A stretch of 64,000 nucleotides of DNA, taken from the NCBI RefSeq assembly GCF_025558585.1, contig NZ_CP094723.1, positions 62,001-126,000 of the forward strand, read 5' to 3'. A program made the translations under genes and the position numbers. The notes under the pieces are model-generated. The model was not told the DNA's origin. It saw only the letters and a program-made list of their open reading frames with translations, and ran no database searches. Each line of letters opens with the position of its first letter. The first letter of the stretch is position 1. Of the stretch, positions 56,827 to 64,000 are shown in pieces. Origin of the DNA: Staphylococcus sp. IVB6214 (GTDB taxonomy: Bacteria > Bacillota > Bacilli > Staphylococcales > Staphylococcaceae).

Positions 56827-57495
56827 ATGTTAGAATTTAAAAATGTGACGAAGGATTTTAAAGATGGAAATCAAACTATACAAGCGGTGAAGCCGACATC
56901 TTTAAAGTTTGAAAAAAATGAATTAATTGCGATTATTGGGCCTTCAGGTTCTGGTAAGAGTACATTTTTGACGATGGCAGGTGCGCTACAAACACCGACT
57001 TCTGGTGATATTTTAATTAATGATCAAGATATTTCCAAAATGTCTCAAAAAGCGCTCGCACAAACACGTATGCAGGAGATTGGTTTTATTCTACAAGCAA
57101 CGAACTTGGTGCCATTTTTAACCGTGAAACAACAATTCAAGTTGTTGGCAAAACAGAAGAAGGATGTCTTGAGTGAAGAAGCGTATCAAAAGCTGATGAA
57201 ACAGTTGAATTTGGATGCGATTGAAAACAAACTTCCGAGTGAGATATCAGGCGGTCAAAAGCAACGTGTTGCGATTGCGAAAGCATTGTATACGAAACCA
57301 TCAATTATTTTGGCAGATGAGCCTACTGCTGCATTGGATACAGAAAATGCGATGGAAGTCATGCGTATTTTAAAGGAGCAGTCTAAAGAACAAAATAAAA
57401 CGTGTATCGTTGTGACGCATGATGAGCGCCTGACATCATATTGCGACAAAGTATATCACATGGAAGATGGTGTGCTGGAAGAAGTACAGAATTGA
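56827..57495 (+). CDS. ABC exporter ATPase (HrtA/LolD-like)
   Basis: 222 aa. Walker A GPSGSGKST, Q-loop GFILQATNLVPFLTV, signature ISGGQKQRVAIAKAL, Walker B IILADEPTAALD and switch His VVTHDERL. It is a MacB-type ATPase, which works by mechanotransmission with its FtsX permease. It follows that gene by 17 bp with AAGGAAGGTG. Substrate unknown; HrtAB-type haem relief or antimicrobial peptide release are candidates. Confidence 0.88.
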   Translation: MLEFKNVTKDFKDGNQTIQAVKPTSLKFEKNELIAIIGPSGSGKSTFLTMAGALQTPTSGDILINDQDISKMSQKALAQTRMQEIGFILQATNLVPFLTVKQQFKLLAKQKKDVLSEEAYQKLMKQLNLDAIENKLPSEISGGQKQRVAIAKALYTKPSIILADEPTAALDTENAMEVMRILKEQSKEQNKTCIVVTHDERLTSYCDKVYHMEDGVLEEVQN

Positions 57496-57552
57496 TATGT
57501 GAGATCAAATCAAATAAAATATATATGATAAAAGATAGAAGGAGTTGATCGT

Positions 57553-57753
57553 ATGGTAGTGGATAAATTTGCATATGTACTACTTGCATTCTTTATAGGA
57601 GGTCTTGGTGCACATAAGTTTTATGCGAAAAAAACAGGCTGGGGTGTCGTGTACTTGCTATTTTGTTGGACAGGTATTCCAGGTGTGATTGCTATTATTG
57701 AAGCAATTATTGCTGTATTCAAACCATCTGACAATGGTAAAATAACCGTTTAA
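57553..57753 (+). CDS. TM2-domain membrane protein
   Basis: 66 aa, GAAGGAG before ATG. Two membrane segments of the TM2 domain: FAYVLLAFFIGGLGAHKFYAKKTGWGV (with the GxxGxHxFY signature) and LLFCWTGIPGVIAIIEAIIAVF. Widespread small membrane proteins of unclear function. About 57 bp after the ABC ATPase, possibly co-transcribed. Confidence 0.9.
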   Translation: MVVDKFAYVLLAFFIGGLGAHKFYAKKTGWGVVYLLFCWTGIPGVIAIIEAIIAVFKPSDNGKITV

Positions 57754-57903
57754 TCTGAAGTGAAAAGGGATCGTGTAAAGCGATCTCTTTTTAAATAATA
57801 AAAAAATATTACGATTTCGAGATAAAATCATTGCACGATACAATTAAAACTGATAAACTAACTCTAATATAAAAAATATACTTAACTATTTGGAGGAATG
57901 AAC

Positions 57904-58419
57904 ATGACACAATTTACTTTCGATAAAGCACACAGCGATTTAAATTTTCAAATTAAACACTTAATGGTATCACGTACAAAAGGGAGCTTCGATGATTTCG
58001 CAGTAAATGTTGAAGGAGACATCAATGATTTAAGCACACTTCAAGCAAATGTAACGATTGATCCAAAATCAATTAACACTGGCAACGAAGACCGTGACAA
58101 TCACTTAAGATCAGGTGACTTCTTCGCAACTGATGACTTCAGCGCAATTACATTTGTGACTAAAAAAGTGAGCGAAGATAGTGTGACAGGTGACTTAACA
58201 ATCAAAGGTGTTACACGCGAAGAAACATTCGATGTTGAATTCAATGGCGTAAGCAAAAACCCATTAGACGGTTCACAAGTGACTGGTTTTATCGTAACTG
58301 GCAAAATCAATCGTGAAGAATACGATATTACATTCAACCAAGCTTTAGAAACAGGCGGCGTAATGCTAGGCAAAGATGTAAAATTCGAAGCATCTGTTGA
58401 ATTCGTTGTAGAAGACTAA
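57904..58419 (+). CDS. YceI-family lipid-binding protein
   Basis: 171 aa from ATG 57904, eight bases after GGAGG (ATG 57898 is too close). YceI lipocalin-like barrel: FDKAHSDLNFQIKHLMVSRTKGSF at the start, INTGNEDRDNHLRSGDFF, LTIKGVTREETFDVEF and GKINREEYDI. Members bind isoprenoid chains. It has no signal peptide, so it is cytosolic here. Monocistronic with its own terminator. Confidence 0.92.
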   Translation: MTQFTFDKAHSDLNFQIKHLMVSRTKGSFDDFAVNVEGDINDLSTLQANVTIDPKSINTGNEDRDNHLRSGDFFATDDFSAITFVTKKVSEDSVTGDLTIKGVTREETFDVEFNGVSKNPLDGSQVTGFIVTGKINREEYDITFNQALETGGVMLGKDVKFEASVEFVVED

Positions 58420-58428
58420 TCAAACCGT

Positions 58429-58465
58429 AAAAAGCAACTTCCCTTGTGAGAAGTTGCTTTTTTTT
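58429..58465 (+). terminator. Terminator of yceI
   Basis: AAAAAGCAACTTC/GAAGTTGCTTTTT stem with a T-run. Confidence 0.9.
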
Positions 58466-58485
58466 ACGTATTGAAAAACATAAAA

Positions 58486-58556
58486 GGTTGAGACATATTG
58501 AATTGTACAGCGAGAAACTGATAAACAATGTCCCAAGGTAGAATTTTGTCTCAACC
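58486..58556 (-). terminator. Possible terminator of the PSM genes
   Basis: GGTTGAGACA at 58486 pairs with TGTCTCAACC at 58547-58556; this conserved staphylococcal hairpin lies downstream of the leftward PSM genes. Confidence 0.5.
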
Positions 58557-58575
58557 CTCTTTAAATGACTATTAA

Positions 58576-58638
58576 TTATTTTTGGAATAAGCCTTTGAAG
58601 AATTCAACAGCTTTTTTGATTAAATCAATGATAAACAT
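58576..58638 (-). CDS. Alpha-type phenol-soluble modulin, 20 aa
   Basis: ATG 58638 with GGAGG nine bases ahead. The peptide MFIIDLIKKAVEFFKGLFQK is an amphipathic helix with a formyl-Met start, like PSM-epsilon of coagulase-negative staphylococci. PSMs are exported without signal peptide by the Pmt transporter, lyse cells and structure biofilm. It is followed at 58674 by a beta-type PSM gene on the same strand. Confidence 0.85.
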   Translation of the reverse strand: MFIIDLIKKAVEFFKGLFQK

Positions 58639-58673
58639 AGTGAACACCTCCATTACTTATTAAGTGATAGATT

Positions 58674-58811
58674 TTAGCCTAATCCTAAAATGCTAGTAAG
58701 TAGGCTAACACCGTTTTCGACAGTACCAACAATTGATGTACCTAAGTCTGTCCATTCGTGATTAATAGCTGAAGTGACAATACCGTTGATTGATTGGAAT
58801 AAATCTGCCAT
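58674..58811 (-). CDS. Beta-type phenol-soluble modulin 1, 45 aa
   Basis: ATG 58811 with GAAGGTG upstream. MADLFQSINGIVTSAINHEW then TDLGTSIVGTVENGVSLLTS and ILGLG: the beta-PSM pattern, with an aromatic-plus-LGTSIV block and a Gly/Leu-rich C-terminus. 35 bp upstream of the alpha-type PSM, so the two may share a message. Beta PSMs act mainly in biofilm maturation. Confidence 0.9.
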   Translation of the reverse strand: MADLFQSINGIVTSAINHEWTDLGTSIVGTVENGVSLLTSILGLG

Positions 58812-59128
58812 TGTTTTCACCTTCCTTTGATTTGTTAACTACATGTTATCATTAGTAAGATATATTGTGTCGAAAGTGTCCTAGATTATTGTTATGAGTG
58901 CCTATCTGTCTAAATAGAAACTTTTAAATAACAAATAGGCAATGAAAAACATGCATAAGTGTAATGTGATATTTTAAATCGAAGGATGATACTTTAATAA
59001 AAGAAATAGAGAAATGCTTTGAAAGAATAATTTATAGAATTATTGATGGATATTAATATATTTATAGAAAAATTTTGAGATAAGAAATTTTTGTAGAGAC
59101 ATAGAGTATTATGGAAGTTGTTTAAACG

Positions 59129-59159
59129 AAAAAAAACGGGTAGTACTTTACCCGTTTTT
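59129..59159 (-). terminator. Terminator of the second beta-PSM gene
   Basis: AAAAAACGGGTA/TACCCGTTTTT stem, 14 bp past the stop. Confidence 0.85.
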
Positions 59160-59172
59160 AATAAGTTATATC

Positions 59173-59310
59173 TTAACCTAAGCCTAAGATACTAGTAAGT
59201 AAACCAACACCATGTTCAACAGTACCAACAATTGATGTACCTAAGTCTACCCATTCGTGATTAATAGCTGAAGTAACAATACCGTTAGTTGATTCGAATA
59301 ATTCTTTCAT
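59173..59310 (-). CDS. Beta-type phenol-soluble modulin 2, 45 aa
   Basis: ATG 59310 with GGATGG upstream. MKELFESTNGIVTSAINHEW then VDLGTSIVGTVEHGVGLLTS and ILGLG, a close paralogue of the peptide at 58674-58811, differing mainly in the first eight residues. It has its own terminator and a 360-bp upstream spacer, so it is an independent unit. The two upstream regions share homology (ACATGTTATCAT), a recent tandem duplication. Confidence 0.9.
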   Translation of the reverse strand: MKELFESTNGIVTSAINHEWVDLGTSIVGTVEHGVGLLTSILGLG

Positions 59311-59807
59311 CGTTTACACCATCCTTTAATTGATTGACTACATGTTATCATGCCTTACATACAATGTGATTTAAAATCCTTACTTTATCGATATAGGTGC
59401 TTATCTGTAAATTTAGGTAATTTCAAATAACAGTAAGGCAATGGAATTTTGCTTAACTGTTATCTTATATTTAAGGATGAAAGAGTGGCAAGACCACGGT
59501 TTTATTGTGGAATAGATCTGAAATTGTTCGCAGCTTACTTATACCTGTCAACTCTATATTATTTTCATTGAATAATGTTGAGTGGGACATCTCCAAACTA
59601 TATATTTGTTAGAAGAGAAGTCTTTATACAACAGTTAAGCAGTGAAAAAGGTATCGAACGAATTGTATAAAATTTTCTTTACAATGATTTTGAATGCCTG
59701 GCGTTATTGTATCAATAGAGACAGAGGCACTTGTGCGTGTGATGTTGACCAGATGAATGCCAACTAATGTGCAGGTATATTTTTCATAGCTGGATCCCTT
59801 CAAAAAA
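59311..59807. other. Intergenic region between PSM and beta-glucosidase genes
   Basis: About 500 bp. It carries the promoter of the PSM gene; a leftward open frame (to 59896) is antisense noise without a ribosome site. Nothing else is supported. Confidence 0.5.
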
Positions 59808-59839
59808 TGGGATGGTTGCTCGAATAGCAACACATCCCA
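59808..59839 (-). terminator. Terminator of the beta-glucosidase gene
   Basis: TGGGATG...CATCCCA outer stem with inner GTTGCT/AGCAAC; the A-run before it gives U residues on the minus strand. Confidence 0.8.
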
Positions 59840-59849
59840 CAATCTTGCA

Positions 59850-61298
<1,449 letters not shown>

Positions 61299-61334
61299 TC
61301 ATACGTTGACGTTCTTATTATTAATTAACATTAT

Positions 61335-61352
61335 AATTGTACCGGTATAATT
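61335..61352. promoter_or_regulatory. GntR-type operator between bgl and gntR
   Basis: AATTGTACCGGTATAATT, a near-perfect palindrome, lies in the divergent promoter region, 49 bp from the bgl start and 66 bp from gntR. It is the probable site of the GntR protein on both promoters. Confidence 0.75.
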
Positions 61353-61418
61353 ATTCAAGTGCGTAACTATTGTGAATTGTGTATAATAAGTGAAAGGTTT
61401 AATAAAGGAGTCGTACGC

Positions 61419-62123
61419 ATGAACAAATACCAACAAATTGCCTATGAAATTGAACAATATATTCATGAACACAACTTAGCACAAGGGACGAAACTTGATA
61501 GCTTAGATACATTGACGAAGCGTTACAATGTCAGCAGAAGTACGATTAGTAAGGCATTGGATACGCTTGAGAAACGTGGTGCGATATTCCAACAACGTGG
61601 TAGTGGCATTTTCGTTAGACGTCAACGCCGTGAAGGGTATATGAGTTTGCTCGTTACGAGTGGTTTCAGCGCCAACTTCCAAAACAGTAATATTCGCTAT
61701 GACGTATTGAAGGTTGAAAAGACCGTTGCGGACGAAGAAGTCGCTAACAACTTGCATATTGAAGTAGGAGCAGCCGTTTACTTAGTCGAACGTCTTGTAT
61801 ATATGGACGAAGAAAAGTTGTGTAAGGAAGTGTCGTACTTTCCCGTCCAAGTCGTTCCATATTTGAATAAAGAAATTGCTGAACAATCAATTTTCCATTA
61901 TTTGGAAACGGCGTATAAGATGAACATTAGCTTTGCGGATGTCTACTTAGTCATCGATCAATTGAATGAATCGGAAGCAGACACGTTAGACTTACCGCCA
62001 TTATCACCCGGTCTCTATATGGAACAAGTCGTTTATTTAGCGACAGGTACACCGTTCGATTATTCAAAAGTGGTGTATCACTACAAACACGCAAAATTCT
62101 TCTTACAATCCGTCAATAATTAA
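61419..62123 (+). CDS. GntR/UTRA-family transcription regulator of the beta-glucosidase
   Basis: 234 aa from ATG 61419, behind AAAGGAG (upstream ATG 61359 falls in the operator/promoter zone). Winged helix (LDTLTKRYNVSRSTISKALDTLEKRGAIFQQRGSGIFV) followed by a UTRA effector domain (about 90-230, VYLVERLVYMDEEKLCKEVSYFP). HutC/BglR-type regulators sense the phosphosugar and repress the catabolic gene. Divergent to the GH1 gene. Effector unknown. Confidence 0.9.
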   Translation: MNKYQQIAYEIEQYIHEHNLAQGTKLDSLDTLTKRYNVSRSTISKALDTLEKRGAIFQQRGSGIFVRRQRREGYMSLLVTSGFSANFQNSNIRYDVLKVEKTVADEEVANNLHIEVGAAVYLVERLVYMDEEKLCKEVSYFPVQVVPYLNKEIAEQSIFHYLETAYKMNISFADVYLVIDQLNESEADTLDLPPLSPGLYMEQVVYLATGTPFDYSKVVYHYKHAKFFLQSVNN

Positions 62124-62216
62124 AAATATGAAATTTCATTGTTATGTCATAAAAGTCACAAAACTGAATGAAATAGTGTATAATTAAATCAGTGAAATAG
62201 TAGACGGAGGTTTATC

Positions 62217-63146
62217 ATGAAAAAACAAAATATGTTCATCGGAGTCGTGGCCAGTACGATGTTACTTGCAGGATGTGGTTTCTTAAATAATAACTCAGAA
62301 AAACCATCACAATCTGAGACACAAACAACGAGTCAAAAAGATAAAGAAAAGACACAACAAGATCAGAATAAGAAAAATGAAACCCAAAATAATAGCGAAA
62401 CAGAAAAAAATAACACAACTAAAAACAACGAAGCCCAACAAAGCAAAGGTAGTTCAACTGACCATGTGTATCAAAAAAACACACGAGAATACTATGCGCA
62501 AATTTGGTTGAGTGTGCGAAATGATATCGATAGCTTTGATGACTTGTCATTGTCATATGGTGTCTATGACCGTTCAGGGGAATCAGTGAATTATAATAAT
62601 GCAGATGCATCAGCAACATTCCCACAAGGCACGATGCAATTAATGCCAACACCAACAGCAGGTGGTTCAATTACATTTAAAGATAACGGTGATGGGACAA
62701 TCACAGTTTACGATGTCCCAACTAAGTTCCAAGACCTTCAATGGATTGAAGATGACAATTATTCATTAAGTGAAACACAAAAAATGATAAACAGCGGTCA
62801 GACGTACCCAATTAAGAATGTGTCACAATCAGATATTGATTTTGTGGCGGAACATATTGAAAACAGCACACCCATTTCATCAGGAACGAAGTCTTCAAGT
62901 AATGCGTCATCCAGTTCATCTTCATCCAGCACAACTGTCACACGTAACAATGTCATTGACTTAGTAGAAGACTATGAAGGCCATATGTTAGATACAGACA
63001 CATATACGTATAAAGAGCCAGAACAAATGTCAGACGGCCGATGGGGCTTTTCGATTTTAGACAAGGCCGGTAACCTGAAAGGCTCATACATTATTGATAC
63101 AGACGGTACTGTAACGAAGTATGATGAAAAAGGACAACCAGTGTAA
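62217..63146 (+). CDS. Lipoprotein paralogue 1 with low-complexity linker
   Basis: 309 aa. Lipoprotein signal MKKQNMFIGVVASTMLLAGC, an Asn/Gln/Lys/Thr-rich linker (to about 80), then a domain starting VYQKNTREYYAQIWLSVR, a Ser-rich stretch (about 225-240) and a C-terminal domain ending FSILDKAGNLKGSYIIDTDG. It is anchored outside the membrane. AGACGGAGG before ATG. The family is not recognised beyond staphylococcal hypothetical lipoproteins. A close paralogue follows. Confidence 0.85.
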   Translation: MKKQNMFIGVVASTMLLAGCGFLNNNSEKPSQSETQTTSQKDKEKTQQDQNKKNETQNNSETEKNNTTKNNEAQQSKGSSTDHVYQKNTREYYAQIWLSVRNDIDSFDDLSLSYGVYDRSGESVNYNNADASATFPQGTMQLMPTPTAGGSITFKDNGDGTITVYDVPTKFQDLQWIEDDNYSLSETQKMINSGQTYPIKNVSQSDIDFVAEHIENSTPISSGTKSSSNASSSSSSSSTTVTRNNVIDLVEDYEGHMLDTDTYTYKEPEQMSDGRWGFSILDKAGNLKGSYIIDTDGTVTKYDEKGQPV

Positions 63147-63171
63147 GCACAAATACATCACATATAAAATT

Positions 63172-63213
63172 AAAAACTGTCGATATGGACGCACTCCATA
63201 TCGGCAGTTTTTT
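63172..63213 (+). terminator. Terminator between lipoprotein paralogues
   Basis: Long stem AAAAACTGTCGATATGGA with its complement and T6. Confidence 0.85.
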
Positions 63214-63304
63214 AATATTTGACGAAAACATCACAAAAGGCAGTTTATTTATTTGCTGTGTACAATGTATAATTAATTTATAAAAAGATTTGTGGGAGGC
63301 CCTT

Positions 63305-64000
63305 ATGAAAAAACAATCCATTCTCGTTGGTGTTATCGCAAGTACGCTATTGTTGACAGGGTGCAACTTGTTGACGCCAAACAATCAAAATAACAATCAG
63401 TCGACAAATAGTACGAACAGTCAAAACAGTAATCAAAACGGACAAAGCAATCAAAATCATCAACAAAATACGAATGATCAAGAGTCATACATTTACGACA
63501 AAAACACACGAGAATACTATGCGCAAATTTGGTTGACAGACAGAGACAACTTATCGGTATTTACGAGTATGAATGATGTGTCATATACACCGATAGATGC
63601 ATCAGGCACACTTGTCAATCCTTATAATCCAGATGCAACAGTGAATTATCCTGATGGCACAATCGTGTTAGGTCCATCAGTAACAGCGGCGGGTAGTGTG
63701 ACGTTTAGAGATAACAATGATGGGACGGTGACATTTTTTGATGCACCAGATCATTTTCACGATGATGGTTGGTTTGAAGATGATTTTTCATTAAGAGAGT
63801 CACAAAAAATAATCGATCAAGGACGTACAGTACCGATTAAAGATTCAGCACAGTCAGATATCAATTATGTCGCACAGTACATCACACATAGTACACCCGA
63901 ACCAAGCTCAGCCGAAGCATTTGAAGGCTTTGATGTAGAGAGACCTTCAAGTTCATCAAGTGATGACTCCGACACAACAGTGACACGTGACAACGTCATT
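63305..64000 (+). CDS. Lipoprotein paralogue 2 (3' end outside window)
   Basis: ATG 63305 with GTGGGAGG upstream; 232 codons are open to the window end. Lipoprotein signal MKKQSILVGVIASTLLLTGC, an Asn/Gln-rich linker, then YDKNTREYYAQIWL identical in block to paralogue 1, FRDNNDGTVTFFDAPDHFHDDG and a Ser-rich SSSDDS stretch before VTRDNVI. It has its own promoter because a terminator separates it from paralogue 1, so this is a tandem duplication with divergence in the central domain. Confidence 0.88.
   Translation, partial: MKKQSILVGVIASTLLLTGCNLLTPNNQNNNQSTNSTNSQNSNQNGQSNQNHQQNTNDQESYIYDKNTREYYAQIWLTDRDNLSVFTSMNDVSYTPIDASGTLVNPYNPDATVNYPDGTIVLGPSVTAAGSVTFRDNNDGTVTFFDAPDHFHDDGWFEDDFSLRESQKIIDQGRTVPIKDSAQSDINYVAQYITHSTPEPSSAEAFEGFDVERPSSSSSDDSDTTVTRDNVI

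Noticed and set aside
55754-57495. Confident hrtBA (haem exporter) assignment
   Set aside because: Lengths match, but the sequence is diverged, and no HssR direct repeat or hssRS genes are visible, so only HrtB/HrtA-like is stated.
62880-62935. Ser-codon repeat block in the lipoprotein gene, first suspected as a nucleotide repeat array or CRISPR
   Set aside because: Codons vary and there are no spacers; it is a low-complexity linker. No CRISPR array is seen anywhere in the window.

Overview
The window is low-GC Firmicute DNA from a Staphylococcus, most likely a coagulase-negative or intermedius-group species. The evidence is staphylococcal cassette chromosome (SCC) genes (ccrA/ccrB, a cch helicase, the uracil-DNA-glycosylase inhibitor), two IS431/IS257 copies, SCC attachment sites, and chromosomal phenol-soluble modulin (PSM) genes. 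I cannot fix the species from this sequence. rlmH, the usual SCC insertion gene, is not in the window; the orientation of the att sites puts it to the left.

Three same-orientation SCC att-like sites (about 11.57, 14.94 and 47.07 kb) divide the left 47 kb into three tandem cassettes. Cassette 1 (window start to 11.57 kb) has the tail of an SNF2-type helicase, the SCC housekeeping operon (UDG inhibitor, DUF960, DUF1643, small ORFs), ccrB (frameshifted by an exact 8-bp tandem duplication), ccrA and a cch/ssDNA-binding replication module. At its right edge, on the other strand, is a compact two-gene operon that reads as a Pycsar anti-phage system: a transmembrane effector followed by a class III nucleotide cyclase. 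This is the best candidate for an exciting defence system here. Cassette 2 (11.6-14.9 kb) is a mini-cassette with no recombinase, carrying CsoR-box-controlled copB and a frameshifted copL (copper efflux).

Cassette 3 (14.95-47.06 kb) is a mosaic. It contains an IS431-bounded rolling-circle plasmid fragment with small membrane-protein genes, an auxin-efflux-family carrier, glucose dehydrogenase and glucose uptake genes, lytM, hypR-merA (hypochlorous-acid defence) and an arsRBC locus. It continues with a second, decayed cch module, a Zur-box-preceded operon of a SAM methyltransferase plus a five-gene peptide/nickel-type ABC importer, an IS30-family element, decayed cstB/sqr, usp-sulP, a resolvase-like gene, a chrA remnant and an inverted second arsRBC copy. 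Many genes here carry one lesion each: hypR, both arsB, one arsC, the second cch and its partner gene, rep and cstB. Several are one-base contractions of A or T runs, so raw-read errors must be excluded before calling all of them decayed.

From 47.1 kb the DNA looks like chromosome or older island: an HTH gene and CPBP protease, a Vga-type ABC-F resistance gene with an attenuator leader that includes a three-codon uORF, an arsR-arsP-arsM organoarsenical operon ending in a Cys-rich peptide, a LytTR/DUF3021 pair and an Fst-like type I toxin-antitoxin. These are followed by an FtsX-type ABC exporter, TM2 and YceI proteins, three PSM peptides, a GntR-controlled 6-phospho-beta-glucosidase and two tandem lipoprotein paralogues, the second cut by the window end.

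Overall this is an accretion of stress, metal and defence genes. Copper, arsenic, reactive sulfur/chlorine, phage and antibiotic functions have accumulated through SCC recombination and IS elements, and ccrB is currently broken.
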